Shown one piece after another: positions 42,533 through 51,450 of a stretch of 64,000 bases of DNA. This stretch comes from Candidatus Nitrosopelagicus sp. (GTDB taxonomy: Archaea; Thermoproteota; Nitrososphaeria; Nitrososphaerales; Nitrosopumilaceae). A program made the position numbers and the translations under genes. Location of the stretch: positions 1 to 64,000 of the forward strand of contig JAOMDA010000006.1 in assembly GCA_028345295.1 (NCBI GenBank), given 5' to 3'. How positions within the stretch are numbered: position 1 is the stretch's first letter; each line of letters begins with the position of its first letter. The notes under the pieces are model-generated. The model did no database searches and was not told where the DNA came from. It was given only the letters and a program-made list of their open reading frames with translations.

Positions 42533-43519
42533 ATGTTAGAAATAGCAATAGCCGCCATAATCATAGCGTTAATCTTCGATTTTGTCAATGGTTTCAACGA
42601 CTCTGCAAACTCGGTTGCTACAGTGATTGGAACACGTGTTTTGCGACCAATCCATGCTGTTACATTATCTGCTGCTGCTAATTTTGCGGGTCCATTCATT
42701 TTTGGAGTTGCAGTTGCCACCACTATTGCAAAAGGAATCGTCAGCCCTGATGAGATTACTGTCTACATGATTATTGGTGGTTTGGCTGGTGCAATTACTT
42801 GGAGTTCATTATGCACCTATTTCGGGTTACCAATCTCTAACAGCCATTCCTTGATTGGTGGAATAATGGGTGCTGGAATTGCTGGATTAGGCTTTGAGCA
42901 GCTTGTTTTGGGTGGACTAACAAAAGTTTTTGCAGGAATAATAATTGCGCCAATAGGTGGTATGATTTTCGGTATTGCTTTAGCAGGAGTGATAATTTGG
43001 ATATTTGCTAGACGTAGACCTGCAATAGTTAACAGAACGTTTGGTAGATTACAAATAATATCTTCTGCATGGTTTGCACTTACACATGGAGCAAATGATG
43101 GGCAAAAAACCATGGGAATAATTGTTCTTATCTTGTTTTCAGCGGATCTTATTTCGGAAATTCATATGCCGCTTTGGGTAATATTTGCTGCAGCTGGTGC
43201 AATGGGTCTAGGTACATTCTTTGGTGGATACAAAGTTATCAAAACACTTGGTGTCAAAGTCACCAGATTAAAACCATATCAAGGATTTGCGGCTGAAACC
43301 GGTGGTGGACTGATGTTAGCTGTTTTTGCAATATTGGGAATTCCAGCAAGTACAACTCATGCAATAACAGGCACAATAATGGGAGCTGGTGCAGCACGAA
43401 GAAAACGTGCAGTTCGCTGGAAAGTTAGCAGACAAATAATATTTTCTTGGGTAATCACAATACCAGGAGCTGCCGGACTTGGTATAGCATTTACTTACAT
43501 AATTCACTTATTTGTTTAG
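42533..43519 (+). CDS. pit: PiT-family inorganic phosphate transporter
   Basis: FDFVNGFNDSANSVATVIGTRVL; GANDGQKTMGII; GIPASTTHAITGTIMGAG. Confidence 0.95.
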   Translation: MLEIAIAAIIIALIFDFVNGFNDSANSVATVIGTRVLRPIHAVTLSAAANFAGPFIFGVAVATTIAKGIVSPDEITVYMIIGGLAGAITWSSLCTYFGLPISNSHSLIGGIMGAGIAGLGFEQLVLGGLTKVFAGIIIAPIGGMIFGIALAGVIIWIFARRRPAIVNRTFGRLQIISSAWFALTHGANDGQKTMGIIVLILFSADLISEIHMPLWVIFAAAGAMGLGTFFGGYKVIKTLGVKVTRLKPYQGFAAETGGGLMLAVFAILGIPASTTHAITGTIMGAGAARRKRAVRWKVSRQIIFSWVITIPGAAGLGIAFTYIIHLFV

Positions 43520-43538
43520 GAATTATGATTTATTTGAA

Positions 43539-43931
43539 ATGAAAAAAGTACTTTTTGCTTGTGTAGAAAATGCAGGACGGAGTCAAATGGCAGAGGGATT
43601 TTTCAAAAAACTTGCTCCAGATGGTTATCAAGGAATTAGTGCTGGTACAAAACCTGTCTCAGAAATTAATCCACTTGCTATCCAAGCAATGAAAGAAGTT
43701 GATATCGACATTTCACAGAATCAATCTAAACTAATTACAAATGAAATGATATCAGAGTCAAATTCTGTTGTAAATATGGGTTGTATGGACAAGGAATCAT
43801 GTCCTGACTTATTTGTAGAAGATCTGGCTGATTGGGATATAGAAGATCCAAAAGGAAAATCCATTGAGGACATACGAAGAATTAGAGATTCCATAGAAAC
43901 CAAAGTAAAGGAGTTAGTAAGTGATCTCTAA
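43539..43931 (+). CDS. ArsC-like low-MW protein tyrosine phosphatase family
   Basis: MKKVLFACVENAGRSQMAEGFFKKLAPDGYQGISAGTKP; DWDIEDPKGKSIEDIRRIRDSIE. Confidence 0.9.
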   Translation: MKKVLFACVENAGRSQMAEGFFKKLAPDGYQGISAGTKPVSEINPLAIQAMKEVDIDISQNQSKLITNEMISESNSVVNMGCMDKESCPDLFVEDLADWDIEDPKGKSIEDIRRIRDSIETKVKELVSDL

Positions 43932-43934
43932 AAA

Positions 43935-44591
43935 ATGAAAAATTCTAGTCTGGTAATTTTTGTGGCAGAACTAGTAGGGACGTTTGGATTACTCATTGCA
44001 GCCACAAGTTGCATAGTTTATGATGGAATGTTGGGTGGTGCATATGGAATTGCATTCATTGCCATCATTCATTTTGTCGGGATTGCAATTGTGGTCAACG
44101 CATTTGGTAAATACTCCATGGCACACTTTAACCCAGCTGTTACGATTGCATTTTTCATAACAAGACATACGAAAGTAAGGCAACTTCCGGTGTATTTCAC
44201 GGCACAGGCAATTGGTGCATTTCTTGGTACTCTTTTTGTAAAGTTTGTTTTTGGAGATTATGCTTTACTTGGAACCAACACACCAAATCTAGAGTTTTCA
44301 ATGCCAGAAATTATTGGGTATGAGATACTTGCAACCGCATTATTGATGGCGGTCATCTATGTTGTGGTTCATAAGAAGATTTCAAAGTTCAGTGGAATCA
44401 TGATTGCTGGAATCATTGGGTTGGATGTGCTATTCGTTGGTCCAATATCTGGTGCCTCAATGAATCCAATTAGGTCATTATCACCTGCCATAGTGTCAGG
44501 TGTAACCACCGATTTATGGCTATACTGGACTACACCGTTCATTGGAAGCATAATTATGGCTGTTTTTTATAGAAAAAAATTCCAAAAATAG
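43935..44591 (+). CDS. aquaporin/MIP family channel
   Basis: HFNPAVTIAFFITRH and SGASMNPIRSLSPA. Confidence 0.92.
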   Translation: MKNSSLVIFVAELVGTFGLLIAATSCIVYDGMLGGAYGIAFIAIIHFVGIAIVVNAFGKYSMAHFNPAVTIAFFITRHTKVRQLPVYFTAQAIGAFLGTLFVKFVFGDYALLGTNTPNLEFSMPEIIGYEILATALLMAVIYVVVHKKISKFSGIMIAGIIGLDVLFVGPISGASMNPIRSLSPAIVSGVTTDLWLYWTTPFIGSIIMAVFYRKKFQK

Positions 44592-44628
44592 AATTACATT
44601 TTTACAATATCAAGAATAATTACTAATT

Positions 44629-45012
44629 ATGGGGGAATCAGAAACATTTGGTGCAGAAGAAGGCTCTGCAGAAGATGTTGTAAAATGGATGAATGAGGAA
44701 GCTGAAAGGAGAAAGGCAAAATTTGAAGCTAGACTTTACGGTTATGTAATTTCCACTGAAAATTTTGGCAAGTTTGAAATGTTTTCATGGATGGGTGATG
44801 TAAAACTTGCAAGACATTTGATTACCAAAGCTAGTAAACGATTCAAAGCAAAAGTCATTGAGGGTGGTTACAAAACAAAAGACAAAGTTTACAGTGCAAA
44901 AAAATCTGATTATGCGATGGTTCGAAAAGGAGACAGGGTGATTGGTCACTTGCAATTTTCTGCACCAAGATTTGGTGGTGACTGGGAACTTGTGGCGGAA
45001 GAACGAAAATGA
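44629..45012 (+). CDS. hypothetical protein
   Basis: 127-aa ORF; overlaps next gene ATGA. Confidence 0.7.
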   Translation: MGESETFGAEEGSAEDVVKWMNEEAERRKAKFEARLYGYVISTENFGKFEMFSWMGDVKLARHLITKASKRFKAKVIEGGYKTKDKVYSAKKSDYAMVRKGDRVIGHLQFSAPRFGGDWELVAEERK

Positions 45013-45881
45013 CAAAGGTTGGAATTATTGGTACTGGTATGCTAGGTGAAGCAGTAGGACTGCATCTATTAGATTCAAAATATGAAGTAACAATCTACAA
45101 CAGAACTAAAGACAAAGTAAAAAATTTAGTAAAACATGGTGCTATAGACGTTGACACACCAAAAGATGTTGCAGAAAAATCTGATATTGTAATAACAGTT
45201 GTAAAAGATGCAAGTGCTGTTAATGATGTATCCTTTGGCAATAATGGAATTATTCATGGTGTACATGATGAATTAGTTGTTGCTGATATGAGTACAATAA
45301 ATCCAAATTCAGCAAAGGAAATATCACAAAAATTTTCTGATTCTGGAGTTTCATTTTTAGAAATTCCAGTGATGGGTGGACCAAACGTTGCAATTGATGG
45401 AAAATTAGTTATGATGATTTCAGGCAATGAGCAAACATATGAAAAATTCAGTGATGTATTTGATACAATTGCAGAAAAAACATTCTTTTTGGGAGAATCT
45501 GGTACTGCACACTCGATAAAACTTGCTATGAATCTTCAGATTGCAATGCTTGCTTTATCGTTGTCAGAGGGAATCACATTGACAAGAAAGGCTGGATTTG
45601 ATCCTGAAATTTTTCTAAAAATTCTAAACTCTACATATTTCAAGACTGGAATGAGTGAAAAAAAGGCATACAAAATGATCAAAGATAATTTCGAACCAAC
45701 ATTCACTCTACAAAACTTAAAAAAAGATCTAGACACTATCAATGAAGCTGCTGAATCATTTAATGCAGAATTGTCAATGTCAAAAATGGCTAGTAAGGTA
45801 TACAAGAACGCTATGGACTCAGGATTTAGTGATATTGACTATACAGGAATTCTAGCATATTTAAAAAAAATCAACCAATAA
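45009..45881 (+). CDS. 3-hydroxyisobutyrate/6-phosphogluconate dehydrogenase-like NAD-binding protein
   Basis: VGIIGTGMLGEAVGLHLLDSKYEVTIYNRT; EIPVMGGPNVAIDGKLVMMISG; KLAMNL. Confidence 0.92.
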   Translation: MTKVGIIGTGMLGEAVGLHLLDSKYEVTIYNRTKDKVKNLVKHGAIDVDTPKDVAEKSDIVITVVKDASAVNDVSFGNNGIIHGVHDELVVADMSTINPNSAKEISQKFSDSGVSFLEIPVMGGPNVAIDGKLVMMISGNEQTYEKFSDVFDTIAEKTFFLGESGTAHSIKLAMNLQIAMLALSLSEGITLTRKAGFDPEIFLKILNSTYFKTGMSEKKAYKMIKDNFEPTFTLQNLKKDLDTINEAAESFNAELSMSKMASKVYKNAMDSGFSDIDYTGILAYLKKINQ

Positions 45882-45898
45882 AATGGAAATTATTTACA

Positions 45899-46018
45899 CT
45901 ATGAAGAAATTTTATTTCTTTTTTTCAGATAAAGTCTATAGGTAAAACCTGTCACAATCATCAACACTGCAGTAAGTCCAGACCAAAGAAAAAACTGTCC
46001 TAATTCGGAATCTGCCAT
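45899..46018 (-). CDS. single-TM small protein (39 aa)
   Basis: MADSELGQFFLWSGLTAVLMIVTGFTYRLYLKKRNKISS. Confidence 0.55.
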   Translation of the reverse strand: MADSELGQFFLWSGLTAVLMIVTGFTYRLYLKKRNKISS

Positions 46019-46069
46019 ACTATTAGCTAAAAAAACAACTAGATAAATTCATCATGAAAAAATAAAATC

Positions 46070-46564
46070 ATGGATGTACCAATAGAAGAACTGCTAAAAT
46101 CAGGACAGACACTACTAAACACAGGAAATCCAAAGGAGGCGATGATAATGTATGAAAAAGTTCTTGAAATTTCTCCAAACCATATTGATTCATTAATAAA
46201 AAAAGGAAACATTTTGGGTAAACTAGGAAAATATGATAATGCAATTATCTATTATGACCGTGTCCTAGAACAAGAAAATCAAAACATACTTGCCTTACTC
46301 AATAAGGGTCTAGCACATCATTACATTGGGCAATACGAAATAGCGTTAGATTGCTATGAACAAGTTTTGATGATAAAACCAAGAAACGTGACTGCATTAT
46401 ACAACAAATCCTCATCACTGATAAAATTAAACAGAATTAAGGAAGGACTAGAGGTTCTATCAGATGTAACAGAGATTGATTTTTCATTCAAGGCTAAAGC
46501 CAAATTTGATATTGATTTTACTGACATTCAAAAAAACAATGAATTTAGGAAGATAGTTCTATAA
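46070..46564 (+). CDS. TPR-repeat protein
   Basis: Four TPR-like repeats. Confidence 0.88.
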   Translation: MDVPIEELLKSGQTLLNTGNPKEAMIMYEKVLEISPNHIDSLIKKGNILGKLGKYDNAIIYYDRVLEQENQNILALLNKGLAHHYIGQYEIALDCYEQVLMIKPRNVTALYNKSSSLIKLNRIKEGLEVLSDVTEIDFSFKAKAKFDIDFTDIQKNNEFRKIVL

Positions 46565-46609
46565 TTATAGAGAGAAATGCTTAGGTTATAATGTTCACAG
46601 TGAGAATGA

Positions 46610-47824
46610 ATGCTATTGAATGAATATGATTTTGATTTAGTTATTGTAGGAGCTGGTCCAGCTGGATCATCTGCTGCCTTTGCTGCATCAAATGAAGGTG
46701 TGTCTGTTGCATTATTAGAAAAAGAAGAGGCAGTGGCAGAAACTGTTAGAACTAGTGGAGTTACATGGATTGCAGATACAAAGGAATTTGGAATTCCAGA
46801 ATCATGTTATAATCCAATTTCAAATTATTCATTCTGTTCCCCAACAAAAAGTGTAACAATTAGCGATAACAAACCAAAGGCGGCAGTATTAGACGTCCGA
46901 AAAACATATCGACATCTTGCAGAACAAGCACAAAATTCTGGAGCAAAACTATTTCTCAACACAAACGTTACAGAAATAGCAACTGATAACAACAACAGAC
47001 CAATTGGTGTTATTGCAAAAGTTTCCGAAAGCCAAGTCAAGTTCAATGCAAAGATGGTAATTGATTGTAGTGGATTTCAATCAGTTGTTGTAAAATCACT
47101 TGGATTAGCAGAACAGTGGAGCCGATTTGGTGCAGGTGCAGAATACGAAGTAAAGGTAGAAAATGTACAAAGTGACACATGGTGGTTAATGGTAGGAGAA
47201 GAATATTCTCCTGCAGGATATGCATGGATTTTTCCTGTTTCTAAAGATACAGTACGTATTGGGGTTGGTGTTGGTAAACCAGAATCAGATGTTGATCCTA
47301 CAGAAAGATTAGACAAGTTAATTGAAGAGAAGAAAGGTCCGATTAAGGATCTTGGAAATATTACAAAAATTGAATTTCATTATGGTCTAATTCCTAATGA
47401 TGGTCTTTCAAGAAAAACTGTATATGATAATCTGATTCTAGTAGGTGACTCTGCAGGTCAGGCAAATCCACTCGTGCTTGAAGGAATCAGATATGCGATA
47501 AGATTTGGGCGTGTTGCAGGAAGAACAGCAGCAGAGGCAATAAAATCTGGAGACACTACACAAAAATCACTTGAGGGATATGAAAAAATTTGGAAAAAGG
47601 CAATTGAGTCAAAAATCAAATCAGCATCTAAAATTCAAAGTAGGTGGATAGGACTAACAGATGAGGAGTGGGAAAAAGAACTTGAAGTAATCAGTGAACT
47701 TTCTGCCGATGAATTTTTAGATTTTATTCGTGCAGATTTTAGCGTTTCAAGTATTGTACGACTTGCAACACATCATCCAAAACTTGCAGTAAGGCAATTA
47801 TTTAATATTGTAAAGGGATCATGA
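46610..47824 (+). CDS. geranylgeranyl-reductase-family FAD-dependent oxidoreductase
   Basis: DLVIVGAGPAGSSAAFAASNEGVSVALLEKE; NLILVGDSAGQANPLVLEGIRYAIRFGRVAG. Confidence 0.9.
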   Translation: MLLNEYDFDLVIVGAGPAGSSAAFAASNEGVSVALLEKEEAVAETVRTSGVTWIADTKEFGIPESCYNPISNYSFCSPTKSVTISDNKPKAAVLDVRKTYRHLAEQAQNSGAKLFLNTNVTEIATDNNNRPIGVIAKVSESQVKFNAKMVIDCSGFQSVVVKSLGLAEQWSRFGAGAEYEVKVENVQSDTWWLMVGEEYSPAGYAWIFPVSKDTVRIGVGVGKPESDVDPTERLDKLIEEKKGPIKDLGNITKIEFHYGLIPNDGLSRKTVYDNLILVGDSAGQANPLVLEGIRYAIRFGRVAGRTAAEAIKSGDTTQKSLEGYEKIWKKAIESKIKSASKIQSRWIGLTDEEWEKELEVISELSADEFLDFIRADFSVSSIVRLATHHPKLAVRQLFNIVKGS

Positions 47825-48444
47825 TGGACAAAACTGCAAAGTATTTTGATCATTGGGCAAATATTGGAAGGTCAGAGGACATGGAAAAAGGACATGGAAC
47901 TACTGTAAACAAATTTTTAGATAAAATATCATTTGAAAAGAAATTTTCGTTTTTAGATATTGGCTGTGGAAATGGTTGGGTAGTAAAGAAGATGTCACAA
48001 TTGGATACTTGTACAAAGGCAGTTGGTATTGATAAGAGTAAAAATATGATAAGGAATGCTAAAAAAACAAAAATTTCAGTCAAGGAGCAATACTACACTA
48101 CAGATCTAGAGACGTGTAAATTTTCTACAAAATTCGATGTAATTTTTTCAATGGAGTCATTATATTATTCAGTTCCAATGGAACCTGCATTACATAAGGT
48201 GTATAAATTACTGAAAAATGGTGGAGTTTTTTATTGTGGTACTGACTTTTACAAAGATAATCATCTTACAACACGCTGGATTAAAGATATGAAAATACCA
48301 ATGGACTTGCGTTCAGAATCAGAATGGAAAAAAATGTTCAAGGAAGTAGGTTTCAAAACAAAAACAAAACATGTTACTGATCTGAATAATAAGGCTAAAT
48401 GGAAAAGAGAGTTTGGAACATTATTTTTAATTGGAATTAAGTAA
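47821..48444 (+). CDS. class I SAM-dependent methyltransferase
   Basis: FSFLDIGCGNGWVVKKMSQ; VGIDKSKNMI; FDVIFSMESLYYS. Confidence 0.9.
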   Translation: MMDKTAKYFDHWANIGRSEDMEKGHGTTVNKFLDKISFEKKFSFLDIGCGNGWVVKKMSQLDTCTKAVGIDKSKNMIRNAKKTKISVKEQYYTTDLETCKFSTKFDVIFSMESLYYSVPMEPALHKVYKLLKNGGVFYCGTDFYKDNHLTTRWIKDMKIPMDLRSESEWKKMFKEVGFKTKTKHVTDLNNKAKWKREFGTLFLIGIK

Positions 48445-50932
48445 TTGACTTCTCCTCTCTTTGAGTTTTTGCCTTAATTACAAAGATTACTGCAGCACCT
48501 AAGATCAATATCACTATTATTAAAATAAAAGAATAGTCATTTTGATTTGATTTTGATAATGATGTAGTAATTTCTACGCTTGGAAGAACTGTTATTGTGT
48601 CAGAAACTAGAAAACTGGTTGAATATTCAAATGGTCTTAAGACATCATCAGATGCAGCAAAAACTTTGAGCGTATTTGCACCTGTATTAAGATTTGATAA
48701 AATTTCTTCATCTAACGAAACTATTGATTTATTGTTATCAACTGGTACTTTTCCTTCAGAAATTATATCCCCACGTGAATTAGAGATAAAATAGTAAATT
48801 TCAGATGAATCTGCTGTTATTATTGGAATCTCCGTGTCAAAATCACTTGGTAACAATTCATCAATTTCTATTGAAACAATTTTAGGAAACTCAATATGTT
48901 CAAATCCATTCCATTTTCCAGGTGGAAATGGATAATCTCCATAGTCAAATGATTTAACCACTATAGTTCTAGATTCTGGTGAATATCTATCAAGGTAAAA
49001 TGGTCCATTGCTTATTATTGCATGATCATTTTCAAGAATCCAATCAATCGATTGTTGATATCGATTATCATAATATTGAATATTGGTTTCAAATTGATCT
49101 AGTGCCACAGGAATGTACTTGTTTTCTTTGTAATCTTCAAGAATATCTTGGATAATTTTTGCATCTTGAGGTACAATCAGTGAAAGCCAGCTAATGTTCT
49201 TTGTTATTGCATCAGAGCGTGAAAATGATACTTTTCCATCAATGACAGATTTTTCCATTGCAGTCATAATTTCCCAAGGTGTTGTACTCCAAATACCAGC
49301 CCATGATGCAATCTGATCTTGATCAAAATGCCAGTAATCGGTGTATACTTCTATTGTATTTGCATCTACAACCCTAAATCCAACCAATGAATTTACATTC
49401 TGAACTGCTTGAGGTGAGAAACTAGAATCATATGTTTTATCGTTTACCCCTTTTTCAGAACCCCACTCAGAAAGAAAATAGATTGAATACAAAACATCAT
49501 TCATGTCCATCATTTGTCCATTATGCCACTGACTAAAATTAAGATCAAAAGTTACTTTACTAATTGCTGTTGAGTCAGTTTCAACTTTTTCCCATCTTTG
49601 AATTTCTGTATTCCAAATTATGGCGTCATTATGTACAGGTACTGAATAATGTAAACCATTGGTTTCAATATCCCATGTAGTTCGTAGTGGAAAAATCTCA
49701 CCAGTAAATGGATGCCCATACATACCAGGATCAGAAAGTATTGTCCAAATCTGATTACTGTATATATCACCTAATCCAGCTATAGGATTCCATGCACCTT
49801 GATAGATTTGTTTTACACCAATAACCAAAGAATTATCTTCCGAATCTGCATTTATTGGTGTAAATCTGCTTGGTACACCTGCACCAAGTGCATTAATTAC
49901 TCCAGTGACATTTTCGTTTGCAACATATTGATCAACTTTACTAGCAAGAAAAATTCTGACTGATTCATTAACACCTTCCTTTGTTGCGTTTTTGATTAGT
50001 GAGGTTCTCTCTTCTGATGTTTCAAAATTTCCAGAATAAATGTTCTGTGTAACAGTGTCCAAATAATCATTTTGGTAGTTCCAATAAGTTGGCGTATTAT
50101 TTCCAGGCATATTAGAAAACCATGGCGCATACATCTGTGCTAATGAAATAGAATCATATCTTGAGAATCCAGTACTGCTCCATGCTTCAGTGTATAAATT
50201 CCACTTCTGCTCACTTGGATCAGATCCATATACAATCACATATGCTTTATTCAAATCTCCAAAGTCCTTTTTCACAAGAAATCCAAATGATTCTAGTTCA
50301 GATGATATAATTTCGCCAATTGATTTTCTAACTGGATCATCACTTCGAATAAAAATTGTAATTTCTATAGGTATATTATTGAAATTCCATACACCATCAA
50401 TTTTTTTTGCTCCTGATTTTTCTAATTGTTCAGAGATAATCTGTTCTGCAAGAACAGGATTATACGTAAACTGAAATGATTCTGTGACATCTAGTATTCC
50501 AAGATAGTCAGCAGAAAATATGCCATAATTTGAAATCATTGTAGAGCCAAATCCACCTAAGAGTTCATTAACAATGAGATTTCTATCAATAAGATAATTC
50601 AATGCAAATCTTACTTCCCTAATAGAAAATGGATTAAATTTTCCAGAGTCTGTAGGATTTGTAAGAATACTGTAATAACTACCAGTAGAATCAAAAACCT
50701 GTAAATTATTTCTTGAATCGAAATCTTCTAATCTATCTGATGGAACCCTAAAATAATATAGATCAAGATTTCCATTTCTAACCTCTTGAAGTGCAGTATT
50801 TTCATCAAGATATTGTATGAATTTAACTTCATCAACTAATGTTCCTTTATCAGCAAATGAAGATGGAAATACAAAAAGTAAAACCATAATAACAAAAAGA
50901 AGTTTAAATTTGATCAATTCTTCTAACACCAA
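48437..50932 (-). CDS. SBP_bac_5-type solute-binding protein, apparently circularly permuted, C-terminal TM anchor
   Basis: N-term has SBP second-half motifs (DENTALQEVRNGNLDLYYFR; IREVRFALNYLIDRNLIVNELLGG), C-term has first-half motifs (AWNPI…; WHNGQMMDMNDVLYSIYFL; NGPFYLDRYSPES). Confidence 0.8.
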   Translation of the reverse strand: MVLEELIKFKLLFVIMVLLFVFPSSFADKGTLVDEVKFIQYLDENTALQEVRNGNLDLYYFRVPSDRLEDFDSRNNLQVFDSTGSYYSILTNPTDSGKFNPFSIREVRFALNYLIDRNLIVNELLGGFGSTMISNYGIFSADYLGILDVTESFQFTYNPVLAEQIISEQLEKSGAKKIDGVWNFNNIPIEITIFIRSDDPVRKSIGEIISSELESFGFLVKKDFGDLNKAYVIVYGSDPSEQKWNLYTEAWSSTGFSRYDSISLAQMYAPWFSNMPGNNTPTYWNYQNDYLDTVTQNIYSGNFETSEERTSLIKNATKEGVNESVRIFLASKVDQYVANENVTGVINALGAGVPSRFTPINADSEDNSLVIGVKQIYQGAWNPIAGLGDIYSNQIWTILSDPGMYGHPFTGEIFPLRTTWDIETNGLHYSVPVHNDAIIWNTEIQRWEKVETDSTAISKVTFDLNFSQWHNGQMMDMNDVLYSIYFLSEWGSEKGVNDKTYDSSFSPQAVQNVNSLVGFRVVDANTIEVYTDYWHFDQDQIASWAGIWSTTPWEIMTAMEKSVIDGKVSFSRSDAITKNISWLSLIVPQDAKIIQDILEDYKENKYIPVALDQFETNIQYYDNRYQQSIDWILENDHAIISNGPFYLDRYSPESRTIVVKSFDYGDYPFPPGKWNGFEHIEFPKIVSIEIDELLPSDFDTEIPIITADSSEIYYFISNSRGDIISEGKVPVDNNKSIVSLDEEILSNLNTGANTLKVFAASDDVLRPFEYSTSFLVSDTITVLPSVEITTSLSKSNQNDYSFILIIVILILGAAVIFVIKAKTQREEKSIT

Positions 50933-50940
50933 CTAAACAA

Positions 50941-51450
50941 ATGATGGATTTTAGGCTTTTAATATTAACCAAATTTAGTAGATTTGGCATGAATAGTGGT
51001 AAACTCAAGGCAGCATTTACCGCAATCACAGATGGTTATCCAATAGAGGAAGTTTCAGAGTGTTTGGATTGGAAAGATTTTGAAGGATTGGTATGCCAAA
51101 TTTTACTTGAAAATGGATTTCAAGTAGAAAAGAATGTGATTTTAACAAAACCAAGAATGGAAATTGACGTTATAGGAATAAAACTCGATATTGTAATACT
51201 AATTGATTGTAAACATTGGAAAAGAATGAGTAATTCTGCTCTTAATGAGATTGTAAGAAAACAGGTTAATAGGGTAAAGAGGTACGCCGATGAAATTAGT
51301 GATATTATGACAATTCCAGTTATAGTAACACTACATCAAGAACAAGTTTCTTTCATTAACAAAGTTCCAATAGTTCCAATCATGCAATTATCGTCATTTC
51401 TAGATGAATTGTATGGTAATTTAGAACAGATTAAAACTATAGAAAAATAG
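50941..51450 (+). CDS. Mrr-like restriction-endonuclease-fold protein
   Basis: DWKDFEGLVCQILLENGFQVEKNVILTKPRMEIDVIGIKLDIVILIDCKHWKR. Confidence 0.75.
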   Translation: MMDFRLLILTKFSRFGMNSGKLKAAFTAITDGYPIEEVSECLDWKDFEGLVCQILLENGFQVEKNVILTKPRMEIDVIGIKLDIVILIDCKHWKRMSNSALNEIVRKQVNRVKRYADEISDIMTIPVIVTLHQEQVSFINKVPIVPIMQLSSFLDELYGNLEQIKTIEK

